Assembly (NCBI RefSeq): GCF_001425165.1
Contig: NZ_LMDU01000013.1
Location: 1 to 64,000, forward strand
Direction of reading: 5' to 3'
DNA: 64,000 nucleotides
From: Pelomonas sp. Root405
GTDB lineage: Bacteria > Pseudomonadota > Gammaproteobacteria > Burkholderiales > Burkholderiaceae_C
Shown: piece after piece, positions 1 to 7,773 of the stretch
Layout of the letters: every line of letters begins with the position of its first letter
How positions within the stretch are numbered: the first letter of the stretch is position 1
The notes under the pieces: generated by a model
Told to the model about the DNA's origin: nothing
Databases searched by the model: none
What the model saw: the letters and a program-made list of their open reading frames with translations, nothing else
Translations under genes and position numbers: made by a program

Positions 1-129
1 ACCCAGGGAGTTCAGGCAACATCAACAGCGCGTCACCCAGACCGGGAGCGCGCCAACCAGCGCATAGACCGTGTCCGGTTATGCAGGGGCAAGATCACGG
101 CCTCCCTGGCGTGGCAGCCGCCCGCCGGC

Positions 130-840
130 ATGACGCCAACCCAGGCACTGCAGGCAGCCACCGCAGACGTCACGGAGTTCCGCCTCGCGCCGGCGCATGA
201 GAAGTTCAGCTGGCTATACGACAACGCGCTGGCCAAGAGCCATGGCGAGCCCGGCCTCACGGCGGGCATCTTGTTGCCAGCATGGGCAAAGCTTGCCCGG
301 CACCATCCCCCGGCCATGCAGCGTGTCGTTGCCGCGCGGGACCAGCTCGCCGCCCAGGCTGCGGAAGGTGGTTACAAGGGCCAGGCCGTGCTGCTCATCC
401 TGCACCGCGTCAATGTCAGCCTGCAGGACGCCGCCTCGACGCGTGACGCATTCGCCCGTTTCGCCGCGCGTGACCCCGTGCTGGCCGAGACCGCCGTCTT
501 CAACATGCTGCCCGCCTTCATCGCACTGCAAGACTACGAAGCAGCAGCCCGATATCTGCAGTCATCCAGCGTCACGCCCTACTACGAACGCATGATCGAT
601 TCGATGAAGCGTCCGGCGCACCTGCCCGGCATCGCTGGCTCGGGCATCGCGCAACGCGGCCTGCAACGCCATACCGACATGCAACTGGCCCGCATCGCGC
701 TCGTCCTCGTCAAAACCGGACGGCAGGATGAAGCGGAGCAACTGGTCCAGCACTTCCAGGCACGACTCGGGCCCGAGGTGTCAACCCACCATATGGCCGA
801 GGCACTGAAGGGCATCGTGCCGCCGATCGACGAGCCCTGA
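130..840 (+). CDS. hypothetical protein
   Basis: A 236-residue protein that I do not recognise. It is rich in Ala, Leu and Arg and looks all-helical, with repeat-like helices (for example around DAFARFAARDPVLAE and ARIALVLVKTGRQDEAEQL) that suggest a degenerate TPR or HEAT-type fold. It has no signal peptide, transmembrane segment or catalytic motif that I can see. The ATG at 130 is the first start in the window, but the same frame has no stop codon back to base 1, so the true start may lie outside the window. It converges on ureE with a 24-bp gap. Coding is supported by frame length and codon composition only. Confidence 0.55.
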   Translation: MTPTQALQAATADVTEFRLAPAHEKFSWLYDNALAKSHGEPGLTAGILLPAWAKLARHHPPAMQRVVAARDQLAAQAAEGGYKGQAVLLILHRVNVSLQDAASTRDAFARFAARDPVLAETAVFNMLPAFIALQDYEAAARYLQSSSVTPYYERMIDSMKRPAHLPGIAGSGIAQRGLQRHTDMQLARIALVLVKTGRQDEAEQLVQHFQARLGPEVSTHHMAEALKGIVPPIDEP

Positions 841-864
841 GCCGGCTGCCGATCGGCCCTGGTC

Positions 865-1500
865 TCAATGCTCGTGGTCGTGCCCGCAGCCGGGGCCATG
901 CACATGACCTGCGTCATGCGCCTTGACCGGGATCGCCAGGGGCTTGCGGGCCGGCGTCGGTGCAGCGGCGTGTTCATGCGCATGGCCGTGATCATCGCCA
1001 TGGTCGTCATGCTCATGGCCGTGATGGTGATGGCCATGCCCCGCCCCCTCCCCATAGGCGCCGCCCTCGGGTTCGAAAGCCGCGTGCGCCTCGGTGACGA
1101 TCAGGTGCTGGCGCCGCAACATGTCGGCCAGCACGGGGTCGGGCTCGAACTGCAAGAGATCGGGCTGCAGTTCGAGCGGCACGTGGCGGTTGCCCAGGTG
1201 ATACGCAGCGCGCAGCAGGTCGAAGGACGAACCATGCTCTGCGCAATGGCGAACCTGCAGCACCGGCTGGGGCGAGGCGATGACGCGCAACAGCGAGCCG
1301 TCCTCGGCCACCAGCACATCGCCACCGCGCAGGCTGGTACCGCGCGGCAGCACGACACCGATCTCCCGGCCAGTGGAGTCGGTGGCGGAGAAGCGGCTCT
1401 TGCTGCGGGTGTCCCAGTCGAGTTCGAGCGTGGGCGCGCGCTTGACGAGCACGGCGGCGAGGCCGGCGCCGCCGGCAATGCGTTTGGAGGCGTGGATCAT
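865..1500 (-). CDS. ureE: urease accessory protein UreE (nickel metallochaperone)
   Basis: UreE carries nickel to the UreDFG-apourease complex in the cytoplasm. The N-terminal part has the family pattern VVLPRGTSLRGGDVL, and the central metal-binding domain has the hallmark AAYHLGNRHVPLEL. The tail is strongly His-rich (GHGHHHHGHEH and onward, ending GCGHDHEH), as in nickel-storing UreE proteins. I chose the ATG that begins MIHASKRIAGG, because the 17 residues available upstream do not look like UreE. The gene gives 211 residues. It is an orphan: no urease subunit and no ureF or ureG lies beside it, the downstream neighbour is unrelated and convergent, and a toxin-antitoxin pair lies divergently upstream. 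It could serve a urease elsewhere in the genome. Confidence 0.9.
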   Translation of the reverse strand: MIHASKRIAGGAGLAAVLVKRAPTLELDWDTRSKSRFSATDSTGREIGVVLPRGTSLRGGDVLVAEDGSLLRVIASPQPVLQVRHCAEHGSSFDLLRAAYHLGNRHVPLELQPDLLQFEPDPVLADMLRRQHLIVTEAHAAFEPEGGAYGEGAGHGHHHHGHEHDDHGDDHGHAHEHAAAPTPARKPLAIPVKAHDAGHVHGPGCGHDHEH

Positions 1501-1525
1501 GGGCTTGTAAAGGAAAGGTAGCCTG

Positions 1526-1549
1526 GGTAGTATTACAGAAGTTATAACC
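1526..1549. promoter_or_regulatory. imperfect inverted repeat before the AbrB/Doc module
   Basis: The 60 bp between the divergent ureE and antitoxin starts is the most AT-rich stretch nearby. It holds GGTAGTATTAC, a four-base spacer, then GTTATAACC, which together form an imperfect inverted repeat. AbrB-type antitoxins usually repress their own promoter through such palindromes, so this is a plausible operator. The right arm also contains a TATAAC-like -10 element. The assignment is inference. Confidence 0.3.
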
Positions 1550-1560
1550 AAGGCACGGCG

Positions 1561-1785
1561 ATGAGCGCACTCAAGGTCACACAGATTGGAAACTCATTGG
1601 GCGTTATCTTGCCCAAGGAAGTGCTGGCGCGTTTGAAAGTGGAGAAGGGGGATGTGCTCTACCTGTCCGAGGCCGTCAACGGCGTGCTGATATCGCCGTA
1701 CAGCCCCGAGTTCGAGCAACAGATGGACGCCGCGCGCAGCATCATGAAGAAGCGCCGCGCCGTGCTGCGGGAATTGGCCAAGTGA
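1561..1785 (+). CDS. AbrB/MazE-family antitoxin
   Basis: A 74-residue protein with a swapped-hairpin AbrB/SpoVT DNA-binding domain. The pattern VTQIGNSLGVILPKEVLARLKVEKGD is diagnostic. The C-terminal half is charged and helical (MDAARSIMKKRRAVLREL), which is where such antitoxins wrap their toxin. The stop overlaps the ATG of the Doc-like gene (ATGA), so the two are translationally coupled. Its expected roles are to neutralise the Doc toxin and repress the shared promoter. Pairing an AbrB antitoxin, rather than Phd, with a Doc toxin is a known hybrid arrangement. Confidence 0.88.
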   Translation: MSALKVTQIGNSLGVILPKEVLARLKVEKGDVLYLSEAVNGVLISPYSPEFEQQMDAARSIMKKRRAVLRELAK

Positions 1786-2177
1786 GCGCTGCAGCCTGGC
1801 GCTGGTTGAACGCTGACGTGCTCCGGGCCATTCATCACGAGCAACTGGCAGAGCATGGCGGAGCGCCCGGCATTCGCGATGAAGGCTTGTTCGAGTCGGC
1901 CGTCGCCAGGCCTCAGAACTTGGCGACGTACGGACAGCCCGACGTGTTCGAACTGGCCGCGTCTTATGCCGTGGGCCTTGCCAAGAACCATCCGTTCATC
2001 GACGGCAACAAGCGCACCGCCTACGTGGCGATGGAGCTCTTCCTCTGGCTCAACGGGCTGGAGCTTCTGGCCACCGACGCCGATTGCGTCATCACCATGC
2101 TGGGCGTCGCTGCCAGCCAGATCAGCGAAACAGAGCTGGCCGACTGGCTGCGCCAGCAAACCGAACCCATTGCCTGA
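1782..2177 (+). CDS. Fic/Doc-family toxin (death on curing)
   Basis: A 131-residue protein of about Doc length. The Fic/Doc signature HPFIDGNKRTAYVAMELFL lies near residues 68-86 and keeps the catalytic His and the phosphate-binding GNKR. The N-terminal stretch with HHEQLAEHGGAPGIRDEGLFESAVARP is also typical of Doc. Family members modify translation factors (phage P1 Doc phosphorylates EF-Tu), which stops growth when antitoxin is lost. The target here is unknown. The motif is intact, so the toxin is probably functional. Confidence 0.9.
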   Translation: MSAAAWRWLNADVLRAIHHEQLAEHGGAPGIRDEGLFESAVARPQNLATYGQPDVFELAASYAVGLAKNHPFIDGNKRTAYVAMELFLWLNGLELLATDADCVITMLGVAASQISETELADWLRQQTEPIA

Positions 2178-2189
2178 TACAGACCGCGC

Positions 2190-3008
2190 ATGACTGCTCC
2201 AACACTGGAAACGCTCACCCTCTCCGTTCAAGATCACATCGCCACCGTCCGCCTGAACCGCCCCGACAAGGCCAACGCGATGAACGCGACGATGTGGCAG
2301 GACATCCGCCGCGCGTTCGACTGGATCGACAGCCAGCCCGAAGCCCGCGTGGCGGTGCTCGAAGGGAAAGGCAAGCACTTCACCGCCGGTATTGACCTGC
2401 AGATGATGATGGGCATCGCCCCGCAGATCGAAGACCCCTGCGATGGCCGCACGCGCGAAAGCCTGCGCCGCGTCATTCTCGACATGCAGGACACGCTCAC
2501 CAGCCTGGAGCGCTGTCGCAAGCCCGTGCTCGCGGCCATCCACGGCGCCTGCGTGGGCGGCGGCATCGACCTGATCTGCGCCGCCGACATGCGCTACTGC
2601 TCGGCCGACGCTTACTTCTCCGTCAAGGAAATCGACATCGGCATGGTGGCCGACGTCGGCACGCTGCAGCGCCTGCCCAAGCTCATCGGCTCACAGGGCC
2701 TGGTGCGAGAGCTGGCCTACACGGGCCGGCGCGTGGAGGCGGCCGAGGCGCGCGAAATCGGCCTCGTCAACCGCGTGTTTGACAGCCGCGAGGCACTGGG
2801 CGCCGGCGTACGGGAGATCGCGGCCAGCATCGCCGCCAAGTCGCCGCTGTCCATCCGCGGCACGAAGGAGCAGCTCAACTACGCCCGCGACCATTCGGTA
2901 GCCGACGGGCTGAACTACATCGCGACGTGGAACGCGGCGATGCTGATGAGCGAGGACCTGAGCAAGGCCATGATGGCCGGCAAAGCAACGCCCGCATTCC
3001 GCGATTGA
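2190..3008 (+). CDS. crotonase-family protein, dienoyl-CoA isomerase-like
   Basis: A 272-residue crotonase-fold enzyme acting on acyl-CoA. Oxyanion-hole segments are visible as GKHFTAGIDLQMM and HGACVGGGIDLICAAD. The stretch DMRYCSADAYFSVKEIDIG, followed by VADVGTLQRLPKLIG, closely matches the delta(3,5)-delta(2,4)-dienoyl-CoA isomerase (ECH1) subgroup. It keeps the Asp, Glu and Asp that this subgroup uses for catalysis and positioning, so isomerisation of dienoyl-CoA during breakdown of unsaturated fatty acids is more likely than plain hydration. It starts 12 bp after the Doc stop and may be read from the same transcript, but has no evident link to the toxin. Generic enoyl-CoA hydratase activity remains possible. 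Confidence 0.85.
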   Translation: MTAPTLETLTLSVQDHIATVRLNRPDKANAMNATMWQDIRRAFDWIDSQPEARVAVLEGKGKHFTAGIDLQMMMGIAPQIEDPCDGRTRESLRRVILDMQDTLTSLERCRKPVLAAIHGACVGGGIDLICAADMRYCSADAYFSVKEIDIGMVADVGTLQRLPKLIGSQGLVRELAYTGRRVEAAEAREIGLVNRVFDSREALGAGVREIAASIAAKSPLSIRGTKEQLNYARDHSVADGLNYIATWNAAMLMSEDLSKAMMAGKATPAFRD

Positions 3009-3099
3009 GCGTGGCCGGCGGCGCTGCCGCCCGTTGCGCCTCAGGGTGATCGGCCGCCGCTTCGGCGCGCCTGCGTCGGGCGCACCAGAATCCGCGGCC

Positions 3100-3645
3100 A
3101 TGAAGCAACTCATCGCCTGTCTGCTCTGCCTGCTGCTGGCTCCAGCCTGGTCACTGGATCTGCGCGACGGCGATGTGCTGATCTACCGCCACGCGCTGGC
3201 GCCCGGCGGCGGCGACCCGCCGGACATGCGGTTGGGCGACTGCAGCACGCAGCGCAACCTCAGCGACGCCGGGCGCGAGCAGGCCCGCCGCATCGGCGAC
3301 GCGCTGCGCCAACGCCTGGGTGCGCTGCGGGTGGTCGAAGTCTGGGCCTCGCCCTGGTGCCGCACGCTGGACACCGCACGACTGGCCTTTCCAGGCGTGA
3401 CGCTGCGTGAGCGGCCGGCCTTCGGCTCCTTCTTCCAGCAGCCCGACCGCGAAGCGCAGATGCTGAGCGCGGCGCGGCAACTGCTGGCCGGCTGGCGCGG
3501 GCCGGGGGTGCTGGTCGTCGTCACCCACCAGGTGACGATCACGGGCCTCAGCAGCGTCTTTCCGGCGTCGGGCGAAGGCGTCGCCATGCGCTGGGCCGGC
3601 GGTGGCGGCAAGGTGCTGGGGCGGCTGGCAGCGCCGCCCCACTGA
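3100..3645 (+). CDS. secreted histidine phosphatase family protein
   Basis: A 181-residue protein with a cleavable signal peptide (MKQLIACLLCLLLAPAWS). The start was chosen because it gives this peptide; an upstream in-frame start would bury it. The phosphatase core shows IYRHALAPGGG (Arg-His at the phospho-acceptor position, with Ala replacing the usual Gly), then LSDAGREQARRIGDALR, WASPWCRTLDTARLAF, and a second active-site His in VVTHQVTITGL. It probably removes phosphate from a small substrate or phosphoprotein in the periplasm. It converges on the glycerophosphodiesterase gene. Confidence 0.82.
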   Translation: MKQLIACLLCLLLAPAWSLDLRDGDVLIYRHALAPGGGDPPDMRLGDCSTQRNLSDAGREQARRIGDALRQRLGALRVVEVWASPWCRTLDTARLAFPGVTLRERPAFGSFFQQPDREAQMLSAARQLLAGWRGPGVLVVVTHQVTITGLSSVFPASGEGVAMRWAGGGGKVLGRLAAPPH

Positions 3646-3660
3646 TCACCTGCCCACGGT

Positions 3661-4866
3661 TCAGTCCGCGCGCCTGCGCTGCCGGCGGCCAGCCAGCAGC
3701 GCCAGGCCACCGGCCATCAGCGCCCAGGTGCCCGGCTCGGGGATGCTGGCCACCGCTGCCACGCCGGTGTCGGTGTAGTCGGTGAACACGCCGTCCACGC
3801 CCAGCTGCAGGTAGTACGCCATCTCGGCCTTGGGGGGGGCAAAGCCATAGCCGCTGGCGTCGTTGCGGAAGGTCCAGGTGTGGATGAACAGGCCGTTGGC
3901 ATGCGCCGCCTCGATGACGCCGGTGCTGCCGTCCACACGGCGGTCATTGATGGTGAGCTGGCCGTCGCCGTCGCGGTCCACGCCGTCGTCCACGGTCTTG
4001 ACGAGGTAGGGCTTCCAGGGGCCTACGCCATCGGCGTAGGCCTTGATGGCCGCCAGGCCGCCGTTGCTGACCATGTCGGCGAAGGTGGTCGTGCCGCCGG
4101 CCAGCAACACGTCATACGGCTGGCGGTAGGGGTCGACCAGGTCCATCGAGCCATCGGCATTCACGTCGTTGGCGTCCACCAGCTGCACCAGGCGCATGTC
4201 GGTCTGGCCGTTGAGGTACTGCAGGTTGCCCACCTCGAAGGATTGGATGAACACCGGCGCATTGGCGCTGTTGCCGTAGGCGGCGTGCAGGGTGCTGACC
4301 AGCTTGTTTTCGAAGGTCTTGTTGCCGAACAGGCTGTCGTGGAAGGTGCCGTGCTTGATCTCGGGGTAAAGGCCGACGGTGCGGCCGGTGGCCAGGCTCT
4401 GGGTCTTGGCCAGCGTCACGATCTCGTCCAGCGTCGGGATGCTGAACTGGCCGTTGAAGCTCTGGTCACGGTTGGCGCGCGGCTGCACGGCGCGCAGCGT
4501 CTTGATCTCGGCCAGCGTGAAGTCGCCGGCGAAATAGGCCGTGGTCGACACGCCGTCCACCATGCGCGTGCTCTTGCGGTTAGCGCCGAACTTGGCTGCC
4601 ACGTCGGTGGTGCTGTCCAGCATCGGCTCGTGGCGGGCGATCAGCACGCCGTCCTTGGTCATCACCAGGTCGGGCTCGATGTAATTGGCGCCCAGCTGGA
4701 TGGCCTTGGCATAGGCCTCCAGCGTGTGCTCAGGCAGATAACCCGAGGCGCCGCGGTGGGCGATGACGATGGGGGCGGCGCCGTCCAGCGTCTTGTAGGT
4801 CGTGGCCTGGGCGTTTGCCGAGGCCGCCAGTGCGAGGGCCAAGGCGCTGAGGATGAGGGTCTGCAT
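3661..4866 (-). CDS. glycerophosphodiester phosphodiesterase with PEP-CTERM anchor
   Basis: A 401-residue exported enzyme. A signal peptide (MQTLILSALALALAASANAQ) precedes a GDPD domain with IAHRGASGYLPEHTLEAY, then an acidic metal-binding YIEPDLVMTKDG and ARHEPML. It should hydrolyse glycerophosphodiesters to glycerol-3-phosphate plus an alcohol. The C-terminus is a PEP-CTERM sorting signal: PEPGTWALMAG, a hydrophobic stretch, then GRRQRRRAD. This predicts exosortase processing and surface or matrix retention. I chose the ATG that exposes the signal peptide; a longer frame adds 15 residues with no signal character. Fusing a GDPD to a sorting tag is unusual for a nutrient-scavenging enzyme. 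Confidence 0.9.
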   Translation of the reverse strand: MQTLILSALALALAASANAQATTYKTLDGAAPIVIAHRGASGYLPEHTLEAYAKAIQLGANYIEPDLVMTKDGVLIARHEPMLDSTTDVAAKFGANRKSTRMVDGVSTTAYFAGDFTLAEIKTLRAVQPRANRDQSFNGQFSIPTLDEIVTLAKTQSLATGRTVGLYPEIKHGTFHDSLFGNKTFENKLVSTLHAAYGNSANAPVFIQSFEVGNLQYLNGQTDMRLVQLVDANDVNADGSMDLVDPYRQPYDVLLAGGTTTFADMVSNGGLAAIKAYADGVGPWKPYLVKTVDDGVDRDGDGQLTINDRRVDGSTGVIEAAHANGLFIHTWTFRNDASGYGFAPPKAEMAYYLQLGVDGVFTDYTDTGVAAVASIPEPGTWALMAGGLALLAGRRQRRRAD

Positions 4867-4947
4867 GGGATGTCTTCCGCGGGGGTTGGGGTCTGCCACC
4901 GCCAACGACATGAGCGGCGGAAGCCGCGGGCAGTTTCAGCAGGCGCG

Positions 4948-4965
4948 ATGAAGGCGTCGTGACAC
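4948..4965 (-). promoter_or_regulatory. weak Pho-box-like repeat before the GDPD gene
   Basis: Reading towards the GDPD gene there is GTGTCAC, four bases, then CCTTCAT. The two heptamers are 11 bp apart in register, like the PhoB consensus (CTGTCAT, four AT-rich bases, CTGTCAT). Each matches five of seven positions, but the spacer is GC-rich. The site lies about 80 bp before the start codon. Phosphate control is common for GDPD genes, so the match is worth recording, but it is weak. Confidence 0.22.
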
Positions 4966-4994
4966 TCGCCGTTGCAGGATTAGGGGGTCGCGGT

Positions 4995-5261
4995 TCAGCC
5001 CTGGCGCTCGTGATCCTCCAGTGCCATCAAGAGCCGAGTGCGGTGCTCGCGCGCTACCACCCGCCAGTCCGCGCCGGTAAGTGCGCCTTCCAGCGCCCAG
5101 AGCAGGTTCAGCGAAACGTCCTGCCCCGCCCGCTTGGCTTTGGCGTAGGCGGCCACCGAGCCGAGCGCGCGGAGCTGGTCCAACGTCGTGATGCCGACGC
5201 TGGCCAGCATTTCGGCGGATTTGGGACCGAGGTTGGCCAAGGATTCGATGGCGTCTGGCAT
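4995..5261 (-). CDS. TfoX C-terminal domain protein
   Basis: An 88-residue protein that is almost entirely a TfoX/Sxy C-terminal domain. It shows LANLGPKSAEMLASVGITTLDQLRALGSVAAY followed by LNLLWALEGALTGADWR, the helix-hairpin-helix-like pattern of that domain. TfoX regulates competence in gammaproteobacteria, but stand-alone C-terminal domains of this size are common in betaproteobacteria and have no settled function. The N-terminal TfoX domain is absent. The gene is divergent from the thioredoxin-like gene. Confidence 0.8.
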   Translation of the reverse strand: MPDAIESLANLGPKSAEMLASVGITTLDQLRALGSVAAYAKAKRAGQDVSLNLLWALEGALTGADWRVVAREHRTRLLMALEDHERQG

Positions 5262-5343
5262 CGCGCTAGCCTAGACCATGATTCGATGCGGCGAGGGCAC
5301 CGCATTTGCCCTGGCTGGGCGACACCACTGCACAGGAGACGCC

Positions 5344-5691
5344 ATGAGCACCCACCTCCCCTACTCCGCTGACGAGCCGGCCCGCGCCGAGGTCGACGCG
5401 ATGGCCGGCAGCACCGTGCTTGAGTTCGGCGCCAACTGGTGCGGCATCTGCCAGGCGGCGCAGCGAGCCATTGGCGACGCGCTGGCAGCGCACACGGCTG
5501 GCAAGCCGCTTCGCCACCTGAAGATCGAAGACGGCCGCGGCCGCCCGCTCGGCCGCTCGTTCGGCATCAAGCTGTGGCCGACGCTGGTGATGCTGCGCGA
5601 CGGCCGCGAGGTCGCGCGCGTGGTGCGGCCCGGCAGCACTCACGCGATCACCGATGCGCTGGCACGGCTGGGCGCCGCTCCGCCCGCTTGA
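5344..5691 (+). CDS. thioredoxin family protein
   Basis: A 115-residue thioredoxin-fold protein with a redox-active CxxC in GANWCGICQAA near residues 29-32 and the cis-proline loop in LWPTLVMLRDG. There is no signal peptide, so it is probably a cytoplasmic reductant. The start was chosen for the AGGAG ribosome site about 6 bases upstream (CACAGGAGACGCC); a longer frame would skip it. The active site WCGIC differs from classical WCGPC, so its redox potential and partners may differ. It converges on the DHFR-fold gene with only 3 bp between them. Confidence 0.87.
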   Translation: MSTHLPYSADEPARAEVDAMAGSTVLEFGANWCGICQAAQRAIGDALAAHTAGKPLRHLKIEDGRGRPLGRSFGIKLWPTLVMLRDGREVARVVRPGSTHAITDALARLGAAPPA

Positions 5692-5694
5692 GTG

Positions 5695-6279
5695 TCAACG
5701 TGCGGGCAACGCGTACCGCAGCATGACGATGTCCGAGCCGGCCAGCCGGCGCTGCGCCACCAGCCTGAGCGGCGCGGGCAGGCCGGCCTCGAAGGTGCGT
5801 ACGCCCTCGCCCAGCACCACGTTGGCGATCAGCACACGCAGCTCATCCACCATCCCGTAGGCCAGCAGGTCGTTCATCAGCACATGGCTGCCGTAGGCCA
5901 GCAGGTCGCCTCCGGCGCCCTGCTTCAGCGCCCGGATGCACGCGTGGGCCTGCGCGCGGCGCACCACCTCGGCGTCGCCCCACGGGTCGCCGATCTGCAA
6001 GGGCAGCGAGTCGCTCACCACCAGCTTTGGCATCGGTTCAACAAGCGCCGCAATCGCGGCCTGCACCGGCTCGGCGGCCGGATCCTGCTGCACCGTGGGC
6101 CAGTAGTCGCGGAACATGCCAAAGGTGATGCGGCCGAACATCAGCCTGCCCGCCGTGCGCAGCAGTTCGAGGTTGTGCTCGTCGAAGGCCTGGCCCATGG
6201 GCAGGCGGCTGAGGTCGCCACCGGGGCCGGCGCAGAAGCCGTCGAGCGAGACGAGTTGGCTGAAGATGAGTTGCGGCAT
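5695..6279 (-). CDS. dihydrofolate reductase family (RibD C-terminal) protein
   Basis: A 194-residue protein of the RibD_C/DHFR-fold family (the YyaP/YwjB type). It opens with the N-terminal strand LIFSQLVSLDGFCAGPGGD. Later come a conserved LMFGRITFGMFRDYWP, a KLVVSDSLPL segment, and a GSHVLMNDLLAYGMVDELRVLIANVVLGEG core. It probably reduces a small molecule with NADPH, but the substrate is unknown. It lies downstream of, and in the same direction as, the ECF sigma factor gene. DHFR-fold proteins often travel with sigma factors carrying a SnoaL domain, so co-regulation is likely. Confidence 0.85.
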   Translation of the reverse strand: MPQLIFSQLVSLDGFCAGPGGDLSRLPMGQAFDEHNLELLRTAGRLMFGRITFGMFRDYWPTVQQDPAAEPVQAAIAALVEPMPKLVVSDSLPLQIGDPWGDAEVVRRAQAHACIRALKQGAGGDLLAYGSHVLMNDLLAYGMVDELRVLIANVVLGEGVRTFEAGLPAPLRLVAQRRLAGSDIVMLRYALPAR

Positions 6280-6308
6280 GAGCGGTCACCTGGTCTGGGT
6301 TGACAAGC

Positions 6309-6335
6309 GCCACGCCGGCTTCCTCCAGGCGTGGC
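6309..6335. other. intergenic hairpin
   Basis: GCCACGCC and GGCGTGGC form a perfect 8-bp stem with an 11-base loop, between the sigma factor stop and the DHFR-fold start. No T-run follows on either strand, so it is not an obvious intrinsic terminator. It could stabilise or attenuate a joint transcript. Confidence 0.3.
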
Positions 6336-6384
6336 ATCTCTTAGAGACAAGGCAACGCCCAAACTCATCGGTCCAACGGACGGA

Positions 6385-7410
6385 TCAAGGCAACTCCAAG
6401 GGCAAACCGAAACGGCGATGCACGGCCGGATCCAGGAAGCTGTGCAGCTGCTGGATGCGCCCGTCGCGCAAGCTGAGCAGCGTGATTGCGCCCAGCGTGT
6501 AGCAGTCCACGCCGTCTTGCCGCATGTAGCAAGCAAAGCCCGGCTGGCCATTCGCCCACAGCGGCCGCAGCCGCCACGGCGTGGCGAAGACGCGCTCGAC
6601 CATGAACCTCTGCACCATCGCCAGTCCGTCAAACCACGACGGCAGCGGCGGCATCGTGAAGCGCGCGTCTTCGGTGAACAGGCTTACCAGGCGCTCGATG
6701 TCGCGGCTCTCCCACGCGCTGACGAAGTCGGCGAGCAGGCGCTGCAGGCCGGCCTCACCCAGCCGCTCCAGCTCCACGGCCTGCGACAGGGCGGGCATGC
6801 GGTCGCGTACGGTTTGCTGCGCCCGCTGCAGCGCGCTGTTCACCGCCGCCGCCGAGGTCGACAGCAGCTCGGCAGCCTCCGCGGCCGAGTAGCCCAGCAC
6901 CTCGCGCATCAGCAGCGCGGCGCGTTGTGTGCCGGGCAGATGCTGCAGCGCGGCGACAAAGGCGAGCGCGACGCTCTCGCGCCGGGCGAGCGCGTCGGCC
7001 GGGTCTTCATGGCTGCCGTGCGCGGGCTGAAACTCGTCCGGCAAGGGCTCAACCCACACCGGCCCCGGCACCATCGCACCGAGATCAGCCGTGTCCTGAA
7101 AAGCCGGACCGTGGTCCGACGAGGTGATGCGGCGCGGCCGCTGCGCGATCAGCCGCAGGCAGGCATTCGTCGCGATGCGGTAGAGCCAGGTTCCCAAGGC
7201 GCAGCGCCCCTCGAACGACGCCAAGCCGCGCCACGCGGCAAGCAGCGTTTCCTGCAGCGCGTCATCCGCATCATGGGGCGAGGCCAACATGCGATAGCAG
7301 TGCGCGTGCAGCGCATGGCGGTGAGGCGCGACAAGGCGATCAAAGGCGCCGGTGTCACCCGCGCGGGCGCATAAAAGCAGGTGGGATTCGGCGGCGGCTG
7401 GGGCTGGCAC
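6385..7410 (-). CDS. ECF-type sigma factor with SnoaL-like C-terminal domain
   Basis: About 341 residues if the GTG at 7410 is used. That start is preferred because the longer frame would overlap the upstream gene remnant, but no strong ribosome site marks it. Region 2 is seen in AFDRLVAPHRHALHAHCYRML, DADDALQETLLAAWRGL and ALGTWLYRIATNACLRLI. Region 4 is seen in LPGTQRAALLMREVLGYSAAEAAELL with an HTH. The C-terminal part (DFVSAWESRDIERLVSLFTEDARFTMPP onward) is a SnoaL-like fold of the kind that tunes activity in this sigma subgroup in place of an anti-sigma factor. It probably controls its own small regulon, including the DHFR-fold gene downstream. Confidence 0.88.
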   Translation of the reverse strand: MPAPAAAESHLLLCARAGDTGAFDRLVAPHRHALHAHCYRMLASPHDADDALQETLLAAWRGLASFEGRCALGTWLYRIATNACLRLIAQRPRRITSSDHGPAFQDTADLGAMVPGPVWVEPLPDEFQPAHGSHEDPADALARRESVALAFVAALQHLPGTQRAALLMREVLGYSAAEAAELLSTSAAAVNSALQRAQQTVRDRMPALSQAVELERLGEAGLQRLLADFVSAWESRDIERLVSLFTEDARFTMPPLPSWFDGLAMVQRFMVERVFATPWRLRPLWANGQPGFACYMRQDGVDCYTLGAITLLSLRDGRIQQLHSFLDPAVHRRFGLPLELP

Positions 7411-7457
7411 GCCGCATTCTGAGCGGGAATCAGCGAGCGCAGCGTGGACACGCGCCG

Positions 7458-7773
7458 TCAGCGGGCGAGCCGGATCTCCAGCTCGCGGTCGACATAGGCC
7501 CATTCGGGCGAAGCCCGCAGTGCGGCCAGCAAGTCATCGAACGCGCTTGCATGGCCGGGCGCGAACTCGAACCAGGTCAGGAAGTCGAATGGCTCGGCCT
7601 CGCCCAGGTCGCGACCGTGGTGGAGGCGGCGCGCGATGGCCGGCAGATATCTCACCGACGTGCACGTGCTGGCCGGTCACGGTCCAGTCGCGGTGATCGG
7701 CACCAACGATGAAGCAGGGCGAGACAAGTCTCCGCGTGCTGGTCGCCCCCGCTCGGGGCGCCATGATCTGCAA
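7458..7773 (-). pseudogene. chlorite dismutase family protein, internally deleted remnant
   Basis: Two pieces in different frames resemble the two ends of the same family. The C-terminal piece (7458-7655) reads RYLPAIARRLHHGRDLGEAE, then PFDFLTWFEFAPGHASAFDD and ASPEWAYVDRELEIRLAR, which is how chlorite-dismutase/HemQ-like proteins end. The N-terminal piece (about 7651-7773, another frame) reads CFIVGADHRDWTVTGQHVHVGE, like their first strand. The middle, roughly 100 residues including the haem-proximal part, is missing and the frame changes at the junction. A stop closes the C-terminal frame 22 bp upstream of its first possible start. I infer a deletion plus frame loss. Family identity rests on pattern recognition only. 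Confidence 0.6.

Noticed and set aside
130..180. MTPTQALQAAT at the start of the first gene looks like the end of an amidohydrolase metal-dependent domain
   Set aside because: The upstream in-frame sequence and the following 200 residues show nothing of that family; a short chance match is more likely.
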